This document shows positions 56,282 to 64,000 of a stretch of DNA of 64,000 nucleotides, in pieces. The translations under genes and the position numbers were made by a program. Source of the DNA: Auricularia sp. M13. Taxonomy: Eukaryota; Basidiomycota; Agaricomycetes; Auriculariales; Auriculariaceae. The notes beneath the pieces were generated by a model. That model was not told the DNA's origin. It made no database searches and worked only from the letters and a program-made list of their open reading frames with translations. The stretch spans positions 682,001-746,000 of the forward strand of contig CM073194.1 in NCBI GenBank assembly GCA_037042915.1, in the 5' to 3' direction. Every line of letters starts with the position of its first letter. Positions within the stretch are counted from its first letter, which is position 1.

Positions 56282-56873
56282 TCAGCGTTGACGCTTTGAG
56301 TCAGCGGGGGCAGTATCGCTCTTCTGCGCCACGATCTTCACGCGTGCAGACTCGACGGTGGTCTTGCTCAGAGGCCCGGCTCCCTCACCCATGTGGAACT
56401 TTGCGTCTTTGACATTTAACGTCCAGACGTCGTCCACTTGGCGATATGTGTGCAAATAACCCTGGTGGCAAAGGTCAGCTCAGAACCACGGTGCTCAATG
56501 TCCGGAATCACCACTGGCAACGTACCGTGGCCGCGGCCCTTCCTCTTGCCGCTGCAAAATGCTTGACTGCGCTATGGTCGAACTGTAAGAGCAAAGCGCG
56601 AGAATCACGGGTGCAATGATCACTGATGAGTTAAGAACTCGAGGTGCCGCGTCGTCGCAGACTTACCTCCTCGAGAATCTTCATAGCAAGATGCGTAGTA
56701 ATCTTTCCCTCAACGACAAGCTCATCCAGCGCATCAAGTAGAGCCATGCCGAGTCTGCGATTGCGGGCGGAAGGACGTGAACAACCGATTCAGACGCATC
56801 TGAACGGAGTACAAGCCAAATACACATACGTTGTTCCGCGGTAATTGTTCGATGCGATTGGCGCAGTAGACAT
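56282..56873 (-). CDS. toa2: TFIIA gamma (small) subunit
   Basis: General transcription factor subunit that stabilises TBP on TATA DNA. Four exons: MSTAPIASNNYRGTT (ATG at 56873), LGMALLDALDELVVEGKITT with HLAMKILEE, FDHSAVKHFAAARGRAAAT, and GYLHTYRQVDDVWTLNVKDA followed by KFHMGEGAGPLSKTTVESA and VKIVAQKSDTAPADSKRQR (stop 56282). The N-terminal four-helix part (YRGTTLGMALLDALDEL) and the beta-barrel C-terminus ending VKIVAQKS are diagnostic. Length of about 120 residues is normal. A TATA box (TATATAA, minus strand, 56920-56926) lies about 47 bp upstream. The 3' half has a pseudogene copy at 30077-30277. Confidence 0.93.
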
Positions 56874-57381
56874 TGTTGGGGATTGGAATGGGTGCCACCT
56901 CATCCCGCGGACCCGCCTCTTATATAGGGTAAGCTGCACCACGCCCCGGACAATGGGCCGGTTGAACGCGGTGGCTGCACCGCCTTTCTGAATCGTGGTT
57001 CGCTTGGCCTCTCAGGGAGGATGTGGGAGGATGCTACGCAGGCCGTTGATCTCAGCGTTACAAGTACTCTTTCTGGCGTGTCGACGACTATCTTCCACCA
57101 GAGGATGCAAAGACAGCAACGCGTCGACCGACGCAGGAAGAGGAGTCCGTATTGTAGTGATACTTAGAGTAACCCTCCTTCTACCACCGACATAAGTGAG
57201 CAAAAATTACGAGGAACATTATCTCCCACGGTTACTTGGATGCCGGCGCTGTGGCTACGATGGAGAGAATGTTTGAAGCGATGCCGACGCGCTGAGCGCC
57301 ATTGACACATGTATGAGGATAGTACGGCCGGAGTTATTTCAGTGCAGACTTCAGTCGAAGTGAACAGCTGTTGATGATACA
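56874..57381. promoter_or_regulatory. TFIIA-gamma promoter and spacer
   Basis: About 500 bp. The first 60 bp hold the TATA box of TFIIA-gamma; the rest up to the tyrosinase-domain gene shows nothing recognisable. Confidence 0.45.
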
Positions 57382-57871
57382 TTACAAGTGATACACAGTA
57401 GCTTCCCCTGCTCGCTTCTGCCCGGCGGTCCTGCTGTGGATCTCAATCTTGAGCGAAGAAAGCTCCTTGTTGTCGACGACCTCGCCAGACGCCGCCTGCA
57501 CGGCACACAAGATCAAGCAGTGCGAAGAAGTATAACGATATGGTACATACCATCTTGACCCTCCAGCGCAGGTTCTCGCGCACATACGGCACCACGACGT
57601 CGTGCGTCAGCGCGTCCACGGGGAGACCCAAGTTGCGCTTGAGCACCTTGTTCAAAAAGATGACGCCGTGAGTCGTGATGTCGTGTTCCGGGGCGAGACG
57701 TCTGTTGTCGGTGTACGGGCCGTGCGTCCCAAAACAGCACGAGGGCGGCTTGAGCCAGTCGGCGGGTGCGTCAGGCACATCTCCGAAGAAGAGCAGGACG
57801 CTGTAGCTCCCCCCGAGTTCGTGCTCGTAGGATCGGGTACACAGCAACCACTCGAGGCGCGACGATGACAT
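57382..57871 (-). CDS. Orphan tyrosinase C-terminal domain protein
   Basis: The ATG at 57871 (MSSSRLEWLLCTRSYEHELG) leads directly into the C-terminal domain of fungal tyrosinases: GGSYSVLLFFGDVPDAPADW, then CFGTHGPYTDNRR, TTHGVIFLNKVLKRNLGL, VVPYVRENLRWRVKM and, after a short intron (about 57497-57550), SGEVVDNKELSSLKIEIHSR ending in a stop at 57382. In full tyrosinases this domain covers the copper site and is removed on activation. The catalytic copper-binding part with its six histidines is absent, and I find none in the 500 bp upstream. A clear TATA box (TATAAATA, minus, 57922-57929) sits 51 bp before the ATG, so the domain may be expressed alone. Otherwise it is a truncated remnant. Confidence 0.72.
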
Positions 57872-57921
57872 GCTGAGACGAACGAAGTGAGTCAGGGAAA
57901 CTAGTGCCGTTGAGCTTTTCC

Positions 57922-57929
57922 TATTTATA
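57922..57929 (-). promoter_or_regulatory. TATA box of the orphan tyrosinase-domain gene
   Basis: TATAAATA on the minus strand, 51 bp upstream of the ATG at 57871. Confidence 0.55.
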
Positions 57930-58350
57930 CGGTCGTTATGTAATCGCCCGATTCGGGCCGAGGCCTCGGAGCCCGCCGCAATCGCTCCGTAGCGCCTATC
58001 CCAGCGTTCAACGCACTCTCCAGAATTTCAATTTGCACAAACTTGGGGCATTTCGTCAACCCAACGCGGCGATCAATCGGAATTTTATGGTTTCCCACCT
58101 CCCTTGACGCGCTCAAAATGCAGATATATCGACCTACCTGAAATCGCTCAATGTTGTTCCGCTCCCAACCTGCAAGGCGACATTATTTTGAGCAGTGCTA
58201 ATCTGGTTGCGCTCATCGCAAGAATCAACACAAGCATCCAATTAACCGAAGTTCGCGTCTGTGAGGGGCTACAATTTCGTATGTTACAGTCAGTATCTGA
58301 ATATCAGTTAAAGCATCTGAGAGCTGAGGCTGCATCTACTAGGCCCCCTT
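57930..58350. other. Intergenic, ABC transporter 3' side
   Basis: About 420 bp, AT-richer than neighbouring genes. No gene recognised. Confidence 0.45.

Positions 58351-64000
<5,650 letters not shown>

Overview
The window is nuclear DNA of a filamentous fungus, most likely an Agaricomycete (Basidiomycota). Genes carry many short introns of about 45-60 bp with GT..AG ends. The host genes are eukaryotic (elongin C, Sec61-beta, VAMP7-type R-SNARE, TFIIA-gamma). The mobile genes (Tnp2-type transposase, RecQ-like helicase with a DUF6589 protein, short-LTR copia) are types I associate with basidiomycetes. All gene models were spliced by eye, so exon edges are estimates.

Region 1 (1-14.3 kb) holds secondary-metabolism and secreted-protein genes: a truncated cytochrome P450 (-), a PhyH-type dioxygenase (-), elongin C (-), a stand-alone HyuB-type 5-oxoprolinase half (+), a secreted LysM protein whose N-terminal domain resembles an actinobacterial secreted domain (+), a 3-TM protein (+) and a secreted GH47 alpha-mannosidase (+).

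Region 2 (14.3-25.9 kb) is GC-rich with extreme strand asymmetry. It holds a coiled-coil protein whose introns are long purine/pyrimidine tracts, Sec61-beta, a 3-TM protein with an internal tandem repeat, a sucrase/ferredoxin-like protein, a VAMP7-type SNARE, and then about 2.7 kb with almost no recognisable genes.

Region 3 (25.9-34.7 kb) repeats themes of region 1: an apparently complete P450 closely related to the truncated one, a TFIIA-gamma pseudogene fragment, a secreted beta-trefoil protein and a second GH47 mannosidase with an unusual acidic Cys-containing tail.

Region 4 (34.8-56 kb) is a transposon pile-up. A 6.8-kb Tnp2-type DNA transposon (34810-41655, 7-bp target duplication) sits about 120 bp upstream of the second GH47 gene. 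After one conserved hypothetical gene comes the most striking feature, a 12.4-kb unit (43009-55428). It has roughly 250-bp terminal inverted repeats and a 9-bp target duplication, and carries two divergent genes: a RecQ-like helicase and a DUF6589 protein, with start codons only about 32 bp apart. This unit was later hit three times: by a 503-bp hAT-like MITE inside the helicase gene, by a young copia retrotransposon with identical 113-bp LTRs inside the DUF6589 gene, and by a 513-bp hAT-like MITE at its right edge. I read the unit as a helicase-bearing DNA transposon with DUF6589 as candidate transposase; that reading is inference.

Region 5 (56-64 kb) returns to host genes: an intact TFIIA-gamma gene, an orphan tyrosinase C-terminal domain gene with its own TATA box, and a full-size ABCC-type ABC transporter that runs off the right edge.
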